The notes under the pieces are model-generated. The model had not been told where the DNA came from and made no database searches. It saw only the letters and a list, made by a program, of their open reading frames with translations. Positions 16,485 through 23,912 of a DNA stretch of 28,832 nt are shown here, in pieces. The translations under genes and the position numbers were made by a program. Positions within the stretch are counted from its first letter, which is position 1. Every line of letters starts with the position of its first letter. This stretch comes from JACOTK01 sp038256565 (GTDB lineage Bacteria > Actinomycetota > Acidimicrobiia > Acidimicrobiales > CADCSY01), in the NCBI GenBank assembly GCA_038256565.1, contig JBBSKG010000016.1, positions 1 through 28,832 of the forward strand, written 5' to 3'.

Positions 16485-18143
16485 GTGACTAAGCACATTT
16501 TCGTTACTGGTGGAGTGACAAGCTCATTGGGTAAAGGGCTGACGGCATCTTCGCTCGGTAGGTTGCTTAAGAGCCGAGGCCTCCGGGTAGTTTTGCAAAA
16601 GCTTGACCCGTACATCAACGTCGACCCTGGCACGATGAACCCCTTTGAACACGGCGAGGTTTTTGTCACCGACGATGGCGGCGAAACCGATCTTGATTTG
16701 GGTCACTACGAACGCTTCATTGACGAAAACCTGTCGCAGTCATCTAATGCCACCACGGGCTCGATTTATCAAACAGTCCTTGCCGCCGAGCGACGAGGCG
16801 ATTTCCTCGGTAAAACCGTGCAGGTTATTCCTCACATCACTGATGAGATCAAGCGTCGCATTACCCGCCTTGCGACTGACGATGTTGATGTAGTTATTAC
16901 CGAGGTGGGCGGCACCGTGGGAGACATTGAGATTCTTCCCTTCCTCGAAGCAATTCGTCAGTTCAGAAAAGACGTTGGGCGACAAAACGTTTGCTACGTA
17001 CACGTAACGTTGGTGCCATTCATTGGGCCATCTGGCGAGCAAAAGACCAAACCCACGCAGCACTCGGTTACCGAATTACGCAGCCGAGGTATTCAGCCTG
17101 ACGCTATTGTTTGTCGTAGTGAAATGCCCCTGTCGTTGGAGTTGAAACGCAAGATCTCGAACCTGTGCGATGTTGACATGGCGGGCGTGGTCAACGCTGC
17201 TGACTCGCGCAACATCTATGAAATCCCACTTGTGCTTCATGACGAAGGACTCGACGATGAAGTGTGTCGCATACTTGGCATTGAAGGCTCGGCAGATCTC
17301 GCACCCTGGACTGCACTTGTAAAGCGGGTAGAGGCGGCAACAGAGCCTGTAAAGATGGGATTAATCGGTAAGTACGTCACCCTTCCAGATGCTTATTTGT
17401 CTGTTGCCGAAGCACTTCGCCACGGTGGTTTTCATCATGGAGCGAAGGCTTCCATTGAATGGATTCAAGCTGAGGAGATCGAAGGCCTCTTGGCCGACGG
17501 ACGCCTTCGTGATCTCGATGGCATTGTGATTCCCGGAGGTTTTGGTGAACGGGGAATTGAGGGAAAGATTGCGGCGGCAACCTACGCACGAGAACACGCC
17601 ATTCCATGTTTGGGCTTGTGTCTTGGTATGCAGGTGATGGTGGTTGACTTTGCCCGCAATGTTGCAGGCCTTAATGGTGCAAACTCCAGTGAGTTCGACC
17701 GAACCTCGCCATACAAGGTCATTGATCTCATGGATACCCAACGTGACGTGGTCGATATGGGTGGAACGATGCGCTTAGGCACCTACCCAGCAGCGCTTAC
17801 GCCTGGTTCACAGGTTGCCGAGGTTTATGGCAAAGAGCTGGTTTATGAGCGTCATCGACACCGTTACGAATTCAACCCTAAACATCGTGCTCGTCTTGAA
17901 GAAGCCGGTCTTGTTTGTTCTGGCGTTTCTCCCGATGGTCGTCTCGTGGAGTTCATTGAGCTTCCAGATCACCCGTTTTGGGTTGGGACTCAGGCGCACC
18001 CAGAGTTCAAGAGTCGTCCAGATCGGCCAGCTCCACTTTTTCGGGCCTTCATGGCAGCAGCACTTGAACGGGTAGAGGGTCGCCACCCTCGTCTTGTTGA
18101 TCTAAAAGAGTTGGGATCAACCACTGAGACTCCAACAAGGTGA
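16485..18143 (+). CDS. pyrG: CTP synthase
   Basis: About 552 residues from GTG 16485, which makes CTP from UTP, ATP and glutamine in the cytoplasm. The N-terminal synthetase domain opens with the canonical TKHIFVTGGVTSSLGKG. The C-terminal class-I glutamine amidotransferase has oxyanion motif IPGGFGERG, nucleophile C379 in CLGLCLGMQ, and the His-Glu pair in QAHPEFKSRP. The frame is open back to a TTG at 16419, but the conserved N-terminus and a GGGAGG just upstream support 16485. It overlaps the NUDIX gene by 4 nt (GTGA), as in Rv1699-Rv1700. Confidence 0.96.
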   Translation: MTKHIFVTGGVTSSLGKGLTASSLGRLLKSRGLRVVLQKLDPYINVDPGTMNPFEHGEVFVTDDGGETDLDLGHYERFIDENLSQSSNATTGSIYQTVLAAERRGDFLGKTVQVIPHITDEIKRRITRLATDDVDVVITEVGGTVGDIEILPFLEAIRQFRKDVGRQNVCYVHVTLVPFIGPSGEQKTKPTQHSVTELRSRGIQPDAIVCRSEMPLSLELKRKISNLCDVDMAGVVNAADSRNIYEIPLVLHDEGLDDEVCRILGIEGSADLAPWTALVKRVEAATEPVKMGLIGKYVTLPDAYLSVAEALRHGGFHHGAKASIEWIQAEEIEGLLADGRLRDLDGIVIPGGFGERGIEGKIAAATYAREHAIPCLGLCLGMQVMVVDFARNVAGLNGANSSEFDRTSPYKVIDLMDTQRDVVDMGGTMRLGTYPAALTPGSQVAEVYGKELVYERHRHRYEFNPKHRARLEEAGLVCSGVSPDGRLVEFIELPDHPFWVGTQAHPEFKSRPDRPAPLFRAFMAAALERVEGRHPRLVDLKELGSTTETPTR

Positions 18144-18718
18144 GTGGGTTTCGCAAGCTTAGTGAGCGCCTCATCCATAGTGGCCACACAATCAGCCTTG
18201 CCATTGGTAACTTTCGTGACCCGTCTGGCCATGTTCATGAGCGTGAGGTCGTTCATCACCCCGGTGCCGTTGGCATGGTCGCACTTCTTGATGACCACAA
18301 AACAGTTGTACTTGTACGCCAATATCGCAGTGCTTTAGATGCCGAGTTGTTAGAAGTGCCAGCGGGCAAGCGTGATGTTAAGGGTGAGCCTCCCGAGGTA
18401 ACTGCAGCACGAGAACTTGAAGAAGAAATTGGCTACCGGCCTGGGCGACTCATCAAGTTGGCAGAGTTCTTCACTTCGCCGGGCTTTTGTGATGAGCGAG
18501 CAATTGTTTATCTTGCTCTTGATTTGCAGCCTGGAAAGGCGGCCCCCGAGGGTCCCGAAGAGACACACATGACTATAGAGAAGGTGTCGCTTGATGATTT
18601 TGATGCCATGGTCGCCGACGGAAGACTTTGTGATGCCAAGACCATCATTGGGCTGAGCCTTACTCGCAGCTATCTTGCCGAGGTCGCCATGTTTGACATC
18701 CCAGGGGCCGCTTCGTGA
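18140..18718 (+). CDS. NUDIX hydrolase, ADP-ribose pyrophosphatase type
   Basis: A 192-residue NUDIX protein. The NUDIX box runs from AGKRDVKGE to RELEEEIGY, with one extra residue in the first spacer compared with the textbook consensus; this also occurs in Rv1700-like enzymes. It is expected to cleave ADP-ribose or related nucleoside diphosphate derivatives using Mg2+, with catalytic glutamates in REL-EE. Both ends overlap their neighbours by 4 nt (GTGA with pyrG and with ald), so the three genes are translationally coupled. Substrate assignment comes from synteny. Confidence 0.9.
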   Translation: MSGFRKLSERLIHSGHTISLAIGNFRDPSGHVHEREVVHHPGAVGMVALLDDHKTVVLVRQYRSALDAELLEVPAGKRDVKGEPPEVTAARELEEEIGYRPGRLIKLAEFFTSPGFCDERAIVYLALDLQPGKAAPEGPEETHMTIEKVSLDDFDAMVADGRLCDAKTIIGLSLTRSYLAEVAMFDIPGAAS

Positions 18719-19824
18719 TAATCGGTATTCCTGGCGAGGTAAAAGACAGTGAACGTCGTGTCGCTCTTACCCCAGATGGAGTTCGAGAGCTGGTGGCAGC
18801 TGGCCACCAGGTACACGTCGAACAAGGAGCGGGCGAAGGCTCGTCTATTCGTGACAATGAATACGTAGACGCAGGTGCCAAGATCGTGAGCACTGCCGAT
18901 GCATGGGCAGCGGAACTCGTGGTCAAGGTAAAAGAGCCCCTGGCCTCAGAGTTTGCATATCTGCGTGATGACCTCACACTCTTTACTTACTTCCATCTGG
19001 CTGCTTATCCCGAGGTGGCAGATGCTTTATTAAATGCCCAAACCACCGCACTCGCGTATGAAACGGTTCGCCTTTCCACTGGAGCCTTGCCCTTGCTTGC
19101 ACCTATGAGCGAGGTTGCGGGTCGCATGGGCCCTCAAGTTGGCGCTCACTGGCTTGAGGCCGAAAACGGTGGGCGAGGTGTCTTGTTGGGGGGAGCGCCA
19201 GGAGTTCGTCCTGCTCGGGTTGTAATTGTCGGTGCTGGAAATGTGGGTTGGAATGCTGCGTGGATTGCTGCTGGCATGGAGGCAGAGGTGGTGTTGCTCG
19301 ATAAAGATCTCGACCGACTTCGCTGGGTTGACCAGATCCACAAGGGTCGCATCATGACGCTTGCCTCGAACCGGGGAACCCTGGAACGCTCCATTGCGAA
19401 GGCCGATCTTTTGATTGGGGCGGTATTGGTGCCTGGTGGCCGTGCGCCTCAAGTCATTACCCAAGAGATGGTTGCTGGCATGAAACCCGGTGCGGTCGTT
19501 GTCGATATTGCAATTGACCAGGGCGGCTGTGTCGAGGGCATTCGCGAAACATCTCATACGAATCCCGTCTATGAATCCCATGGCGTTATCCACTATGCCG
19601 TGGGCAATATCCCAGGTGCCGTTCCTCACACCTCTACTTATGCGCTTACCAATGCAACTCTTCCTTATGTAGTCAAAGTGGCCAATCACGGGTTGCGTGC
19701 GGCCGTGCAAGGCGACTCAGCATTGTTAGAAGGTGTCAATGTTGTTAGCGGCGAGGTCACAAATGCAGCAGTAGCCGAGGCTATTGGTCGTGTTTACTAC
19801 GAACCCCTGTCGTTAATCCGCTGA
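18715..19824 (+). CDS. ald: Alanine dehydrogenase
   Basis: A 369-residue NAD-dependent L-alanine dehydrogenase that interconverts alanine with pyruvate and ammonium; the length matches the family. Active-site residues are visible: R15 (ERRVAL), K73 (KVKEP), H94 (TYFHLA), and the aspartate in VVDIAIDQGG. The dinucleotide fold is VIVGAGNVGWNA. The GTG start is within the NUDIX stop. Finding ald between the NUDIX gene and xerD differs from mycobacteria, where xerD follows directly, so it is an insertion into the conserved order. Confidence 0.95.
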   Translation: MIIGIPGEVKDSERRVALTPDGVRELVAAGHQVHVEQGAGEGSSIRDNEYVDAGAKIVSTADAWAAELVVKVKEPLASEFAYLRDDLTLFTYFHLAAYPEVADALLNAQTTALAYETVRLSTGALPLLAPMSEVAGRMGPQVGAHWLEAENGGRGVLLGGAPGVRPARVVIVGAGNVGWNAAWIAAGMEAEVVLLDKDLDRLRWVDQIHKGRIMTLASNRGTLERSIAKADLLIGAVLVPGGRAPQVITQEMVAGMKPGAVVVDIAIDQGGCVEGIRETSHTNPVYESHGVIHYAVGNIPGAVPHTSTYALTNATLPYVVKVANHGLRAAVQGDSALLEGVNVVSGEVTNAAVAEAIGRVYYEPLSLIR

Positions 19825-19845
19825 CTTGATGATTTGATAGGTTCG

Positions 19846-20817
19846 ATGCCTCGCAGCACCCCAGATCCAGCCACCTCGTCCATACGGCTTCCATTGGTAG
19901 CCGAGGAATATCTGTCGTGGCTAGGTGCTGAACGTGGTCGCTCACTCAATACCTTGAGCGCCTATAGACGCGATTTGTTGCTCTACGCAAAGTGGCTCTT
20001 TTCAAATCATCTTGATCTGCTCGGCGTGGCCCCATCAGATATCGAATCGTTTGTTGGCTATTTACGTGAGCTGAAAAAGGCCCCTGCCTCAGTCGCTCGT
20101 ACGTTGGTTGCCGTACGGTCCCTACACCGCTTTCTTGCTGAAGAGGGCCATGCCAATAGCGACCCCGCCATGGTGGTGGCCGTTCCTCGCGTTCCACAAG
20201 GGCTTCCGAAGGCGCTTCGAGAAGAAGAAGTTGCCACACTCATTGCCCGTGTGATTGGCAACGATGCCATTGCACTTCGTGATCGAGCGATTCTTGAGGT
20301 GCTCTATGGCACTGGACTACGTATCTCAGAATTAGTTGGTCTTTCGCTTAGCAATCTTGACCTCAAAGGGGGAACGCTGCGAGCGATTGGCAAAGGTGAC
20401 AAAGAACGCATCGTTCCCCTGATTGGCTTGGCGCACGAGACGATGTCGGCATGGCTGTCATCAATGGGTCGTGATGAATTGATTCCAGAGCGATGGGCAC
20501 GTCGTGGAGACGCCGAAGCAGTGTTTCTTAATAGCCGGGGTGGGCGATTGTCGCGCCAAGGTGCTTGGGGAATCGTGAAGCGCTATGGCGATCTCGTTGG
20601 TTTGGGTGAGCGACTCACGCCCCATGTGCTGCGCCATTCGTGTGCGACTCACATGCTTGACCACGGGGCAGATATTCGTGTTGTTCAAGAACTTCTTGGT
20701 CACGCTTCTATCACCACCACCCAGGTGTACACGATGGTAAGCACCGAGCGATTACGGGCCGCATATGAGGCTGCCCATCCACGTGCAGCGGGAAAGCCCA
20801 CAAGTTCGCTACCCTAA
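19846..20817 (+). CDS. xerD: Tyrosine recombinase XerD
   Basis: About 323 residues. The N-terminal SAM-like DNA-binding domain (EEYLSWLGAERGRSLNTLSAY) precedes the catalytic domain. The active-site set is complete: R in TGLRISEL, K in GKGDKERIVP, HxxR in HVLRHSCATHM, H in LLGHASI, and nucleophile Y in TQVYT. Length, the family's compact form and its Rv1701-like position indicate the chromosome-dimer-resolution recombinase rather than a phage integrase. I chose the ATG at 19846 over the TTG at 19834; TAGG lies just upstream of the ATG. Confidence 0.94.
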   Translation: MPRSTPDPATSSIRLPLVAEEYLSWLGAERGRSLNTLSAYRRDLLLYAKWLFSNHLDLLGVAPSDIESFVGYLRELKKAPASVARTLVAVRSLHRFLAEEGHANSDPAMVVAVPRVPQGLPKALREEEVATLIARVIGNDAIALRDRAILEVLYGTGLRISELVGLSLSNLDLKGGTLRAIGKGDKERIVPLIGLAHETMSAWLSSMGRDELIPERWARRGDAEAVFLNSRGGRLSRQGAWGIVKRYGDLVGLGERLTPHVLRHSCATHMLDHGADIRVVQELLGHASITTTQVYTMVSTERLRAAYEAAHPRAAGKPTSSLP

Positions 20818-20821
20818 CGAG

Positions 20822-21166
20822 ATGGCAGACACTGAACTTCAGGTAGCCCTACGCTCTGCGCTCGAAGAATTGCAAGCTCATCTTCGCTCTCAGATCGCCG
20901 AACTGGGGGTTGGGTCCGATGGCATGCCTTTCGACGAGAACTTTGCCGATTCGGGTCAAGTTGCAGCTGAACAAGGGGAGTCACGCTCGCTTTCCAATCA
21001 GCTTCACGACACCCTTAGCGAGGTTGAGCGGGCGCTCGTTCGTTTGGACGAAGGCACATACGGCACATGCCTTCAGTGTGCGAAGGTCATTAACGAGGCC
21101 CGGCTTGAGGCAATGCCAGCCACGCCCTACTGCATTGATTGTGCCTCCACTCCTGCCAGTCGCTAG
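20822..21166 (+). CDS. TraR/DksA-type C4 zinc-finger protein
   Basis: 115 residues from the ATG at 20822, which lies 4 nt after the xerD stop. A helical, acidic N-terminal half (coiled-coil like) is followed by a C4 zinc finger, CLQC ... CIDC, with YGTC just before it, the TraR/DksA signature. Such proteins bind RNA polymerase through its secondary channel and alter transcription initiation. Residues about 80-90 (RLDEGTYGTC) match the family's stereotyped entry to the finger. An upstream start at 20765 would overlap xerD by 53 nt and add unconserved residues. Repeat copy 2 follows 11 bp after the stop. Confidence 0.88.
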   Translation: MADTELQVALRSALEELQAHLRSQIAELGVGSDGMPFDENFADSGQVAAEQGESRSLSNQLHDTLSEVERALVRLDEGTYGTCLQCAKVINEARLEAMPATPYCIDCASTPASR

Positions 21167-21177
21167 CGGTATGAGCA

Positions 21178-21283
21178 TTAGGGCCTGAGATGAAACAACT
21201 TGGGCGGCCAGAGGCTGAATTGTGAGCCCCGCTAAGGAAAACTTGTGATGTGCCGCGCAAGTTGTTTCATTACGGGTCCCTAA
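21178..21283. repeat. Interspersed hairpin repeat, copy 2
   Basis: 106 bp bounded by TTAGGG (21178-21183) and CCCTAA (21278-21283). ATGAAACAACTTG (21190-21202) is a perfect inverted repeat of 21258-21270. The inner hairpin is CGGCC-AGA-GGCTG, with a G-U pair where copies 1 and 3 have G-C. It fills the traR/HD-gene gap and its right tip ends 3 nt before the HD-gene GTG. Confidence 0.85.
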
Positions 21284-21286
21284 CCT

Positions 21287-21814
21287 GTGAAGGTTCGTTC
21301 GGTCCTGCATTTGGTGCGCCGATTCTTCGGAGCTCTTCATCCAGGTGATGCTGGGCCAGAAAATACCGCTTGGGCATTGAATGTGATGTTGCCAGGCGAA
21401 CAAGCGCTATGGCGACAGATGAGCAAGCCCGATCAGCGCCATAGTGCAGGGGTTGCTCGCAAGGTTGAACATGCAATTGGTGAAGGTGTCGAAAGGCCAG
21501 TCTTGGCTGCTGCTTTATTGCATGACGTTGGGAAACTTGAGGCAAACCTCGGCACCTGGGCTCGTGTAGTCGCCACACTCGTCGGTCTTATCGTTGGCAA
21601 AGGTCGAACCCGTAGATGGATAGATCGCGGTAGCGGCCCTATGTATCGGGTGGGCATCTATCACGCCCACCCCGAGAGAGGCGCAGCGCTACTAACCTTT
21701 TCAGGAAGTGATCCACTAACAATCGCATGGGCACGCCAGCATCACCTGCCACCTGATCGATGGACTGTCGACCCACTCATAGGCCACGTATTAAAAAATG
21801 CAGACGATGATTGA
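21287..21814 (+). CDS. HD-domain protein
   Basis: 175 residues with a metal-dependent HD phosphohydrolase core: RHSAGVARKV (first H), AALLHDVGKLE (HD pair) and later YHAHPERGA and WARQHHLP histidines. Proteins of this kind hydrolyse phosphoesters, often nucleotides or cyclic nucleotides, but the substrate here is unknown. The GTG at 21287 is 3 nt beyond repeat copy 2, so the repeat forms its entire upstream untranslated region unless it is cotranscribed from xerD-traR. A terminator-like stem follows the gene. Confidence 0.82.
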   Translation: MKVRSVLHLVRRFFGALHPGDAGPENTAWALNVMLPGEQALWRQMSKPDQRHSAGVARKVEHAIGEGVERPVLAAALLHDVGKLEANLGTWARVVATLVGLIVGKGRTRRWIDRGSGPMYRVGIYHAHPERGAALLTFSGSDPLTIAWARQHHLPPDRWTVDPLIGHVLKNADDD

Positions 21815-21833
21815 GCAAAAAAATTCAGCTAGG

Positions 21834-21858
21834 AAAATGAGGGCATATCCCCATTTTT
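21834..21858 (+). terminator. Terminator-like stem after the HD gene
   Basis: AAAATG-A-GGG pairs with CCCCATTTT (nine pairs, one bulged A) around a CATAT loop and runs into TTTTTA. It separates the conserved xerD-HD unit from the accessory patch. Confidence 0.6.
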
Positions 21859-21894
21859 AGGTCATTGACCTGTTATACGTTACATATCGCATAT

Positions 21895-21911
21895 TGCGTC
21901 AAACTGACGCA
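21895..21911. promoter_or_regulatory. Perfect inverted repeat upstream of the secreted repeat protein
   Basis: TGCGTCA-AAC-TGACGCA lies 26 bp before the GTG at 21937. It could be an operator for a dimeric regulator or a small hairpin in the leader. A TTGACC at 21865-21870 might be a -35 element, though no clear matching -10 is seen. Confidence 0.4.
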
Positions 21912-21936
21912 TGGCTAAGGGAGGGAAGTCACCGTC

Positions 21937-23025
21937 GTGTCTCGACTTTTAAATGAGCCAACCAAGGGGCGGAGATCTAGGCATCTTCTCGCTTTATTAG
22001 GGACAGGGTTTTTTGTTTCAATGATGAGCGCTCAAGGGCTTCCGGCCACTGAGCAGGCTGTTTCTGGGGCAGCTGCTGGAGACCCAATAGGTTCATTCGA
22101 TGGAATCAGGATGTCACCTGGCGGCATTAGTGTGACCGGATGGGCTCTTGACCCAGATTCGACGGCACCTCTTGATATCCACGTTTATATCGATGGCGGT
22201 TCTCTTGTTACCGGTACTGCTGATGAAACTCGGCCAGACATTGGCGCGATTTTCCCTGCCGCAGGAGAAGAGCATGGGTTTGATATATATCTTAAGACTG
22301 GCTCTAAGACCAGCGGCAATGTTTGCGCCTACGCTTTGAACAAGAGCGATACGGCAGGCTCCAATGTCCTCATTGGGTGCAAGGATTTGGTTCTACCGAA
22401 TGGCCCTATTGGATCATTTGACCTTATTACTATGGCTCCAAATGATTTCAGTAATATCGTGGGTATTTGGGCAACGGGTTGGATTATTAGCCCTAGGAGA
22501 TCAGAACCTACTGATCTCCATATCTATGCTAATGGAGTTTTTGCAGGTAAGTTCACTGCTGATATTCCTCGTGAAGACATTGGGATGGCTTTTTCTGATT
22601 TTGGTGAAGAACATGGTTTTGATGAATTTATATCCTTAAGTGCCGGAACTCATGAAATATGTGTTTATGCAATTGGCGCACCTAATACAACCATTGGATG
22701 CAAAACTGCTACTCTTTCAAGCGACCCAATTTCCAGTCTCGATCTTGTGACACGGGTTCCAGGAGGAATAAGGGCTGCAGGTTGGGCAATAGATCCTGAT
22801 ACCTCTGATTCGATACCTCTGCATTTCTATGTTGACGGAGCTTTTATTGGTGAAACATGGGCAGAAGACGAGCGTTCGGACATAGAAAATGTATTCCCAG
22901 AGTATGGGCCGTACCACGGTTTTGACGTCTCCTTTTCTTCTGATCAGGCTCCACACAATGTGTGCATTTATGCCATATCCCAGGGTCAAGGGGCAAACAC
23001 TTTGGTTGGCTGTAGAATCATATAG
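21937..23025 (+). CDS. Secreted protein with three tandem ~100-residue beta-type repeats
   Basis: 362 residues. A basic start and hydrophobic stretch (about 16-34) form a signal peptide, with likely cleavage near 34-42. Three repeats follow at about 50-153, 156-260 and 264-362. Each contains GSFD/SSLD at the front, a GWxxDPD-type centre (GWALDPD, GWIISPR, GWAIDPD), HGFD, and a C-terminal pair of cysteines (C130/C148, C242/C255, C343/C359) that could form a disulfide. I recognise the pattern from uncharacterised actinobacterial exported proteins but cannot name a function; a surface, adhesive or carbohydrate-binding role is a guess. The ribosome-binding site GGGAGGGAAG is good. AT content is higher than in flanking genes, suggesting acquisition. 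Confidence 0.85.
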   Translation: MSRLLNEPTKGRRSRHLLALLGTGFFVSMMSAQGLPATEQAVSGAAAGDPIGSFDGIRMSPGGISVTGWALDPDSTAPLDIHVYIDGGSLVTGTADETRPDIGAIFPAAGEEHGFDIYLKTGSKTSGNVCAYALNKSDTAGSNVLIGCKDLVLPNGPIGSFDLITMAPNDFSNIVGIWATGWIISPRRSEPTDLHIYANGVFAGKFTADIPREDIGMAFSDFGEEHGFDEFISLSAGTHEICVYAIGAPNTTIGCKTATLSSDPISSLDLVTRVPGGIRAAGWAIDPDTSDSIPLHFYVDGAFIGETWAEDERSDIENVFPEYGPYHGFDVSFSSDQAPHNVCIYAISQGQGANTLVGCRII

Positions 23026-23028
23026 ATA

Positions 23029-23038
23029 GTGACGTCAC
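23029..23038. promoter_or_regulatory. 10-bp perfect palindrome
   Basis: GTGACGTCAC lies directly after the stop of the secreted repeat gene. It shares the TGACG/CGTCA half-site with the inverted repeat at 21895-21911. It could be a binding site or chance. Confidence 0.25.
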
Positions 23039-23046
23039 GATGTTAG

Positions 23047-23819
23047 ATTTTGAATTGTAATACGACTAATGGAAATCTCTGTCTTTACACCATAAAGGAT
23101 ACCAGCACTGCAGGGGTCCAATGCTTTACTTGGATGCAAAGAAATGTCTCTACCAACCGCACCATTTGGGTCACTAGATGGCGTTTCAATGGCTCCAGGT
23201 TTCATTAAAGATCCAAAGGATTCCAAAAAATTTATAGAAACTGTTGGCGCTTGGGTAGATGGATGGACAATTAATCCTAAGAGTGAAGACTCTATTACAA
23301 ACTCATCTTTACCTGGATGGAAAAATAGTAAAGGTAACAGATGCTGGTGTATCAATAGATGCTGATGAATATCGTGAAGACATAGATGTTGCCTTTCCAA
23401 ATTTCGGTGGAAGTCATGGCTTTTCAAGCTTTATACCTTTAGATGCAGGTGAGCACACTATCTGTGTGTATGGAATTTCCTCCGGCAATAATTCCACCCT
23501 TGGATGTAAATCCATCACCGTCTCAAATAACTCTTTGTCTAGTCTTGATATGGTCTCGAGGATTCCCGGCGGTATAAGAGCTCAAGGTTGGGTGTTAGAT
23601 CCTGATATTTCTGATTCAGTACTTCTTCATTTATACGAAGACGGAATTTTTATTGGTGAGGTTTATGCAGAGGATGAACGTTTAGATCTTGAGAATAGTT
23701 ATCCATTTGATGGGCCATACCATGGTTTTGATGTAACGTTTGTGGTTGACTTACTTCCGTGTAACGTATGTATATATTCAATAGCAGAAGGGAAGGGGTC
23801 CAACTCTTTAGTGGCTGAC
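23047..23819 (+). pseudogene. Decayed tandem copy of the secreted repeat protein
   Basis: Translations in successive frames match the upstream gene: the tail of repeat 1 (NGNLCLYTIKDTSTAG, then SNALLGCKEM), all of repeat 2 (GSLDGVSMAP ... TLGCKSITV) and repeat 3 (RIPGGIRAQGWVLDPD ... GKGSNSLV). There is no signal peptide or start region. An in-frame TAG lies at 23044, and there are two net +1 shifts, one at the G run near 23115 and one near 23297-23303. The last residues (GCRII in the intact gene) are missing where repeat copy 3 begins. Repeat 3 is about two-thirds identical to its intact partner, so the duplication is not recent. Both shifts are near short homopolymers, so sequencing error cannot be excluded for them, but the missing 5' half is real in this sequence. 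Confidence 0.8.
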
Positions 23820-23912
23820 ATGAAACAACTCGCGCGGCCGGAGGCCGAGTTGTGATACCCACCAATGAAAACTTTGAAAGTGCAGCGCAAGTTGTTTCAT
23901 TGCGGGCACTTA
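23808..23912. repeat. Interspersed hairpin repeat, copy 3
   Basis: ATGAAACAACTCGCG (23820-23834) pairs with CGCAAGTTGTTTCAT (23886-23900), with one T-C to C-G-type difference tolerated as a wobble. The inner hairpin is CGGCC-GGA-GGCCG, extended by CAACTC/GAGTTG. The left tip cuts off the pseudogene's last codons, and the right tip supplies the stop codon of the convergent trpS. Confidence 0.82.

Noticed and set aside
19846..20817. xerD as an integrase marking a prophage or genomic island
   Set aside because: It sits in conserved order with pyrG and the NUDIX gene, has XerD length and motifs, and there is no tRNA or phage gene nearby.
23144..23365. A separate small gene starting at 23144
   Set aside because: Its sequence is the front of repeat 2 of the decayed copy; the matching continuation is in another frame, so it is a fragment and not an independent gene.
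9528..23912. The three hairpin repeats as a CRISPR array or integron attC sites
   Set aside because: They are kilobases apart with no regular spacing, and the tips do not fit the attC core consensus (RYYYAAC/GTTRRRY). No cas or integron integrase gene is present; the tyrosine recombinase is XerD-like.
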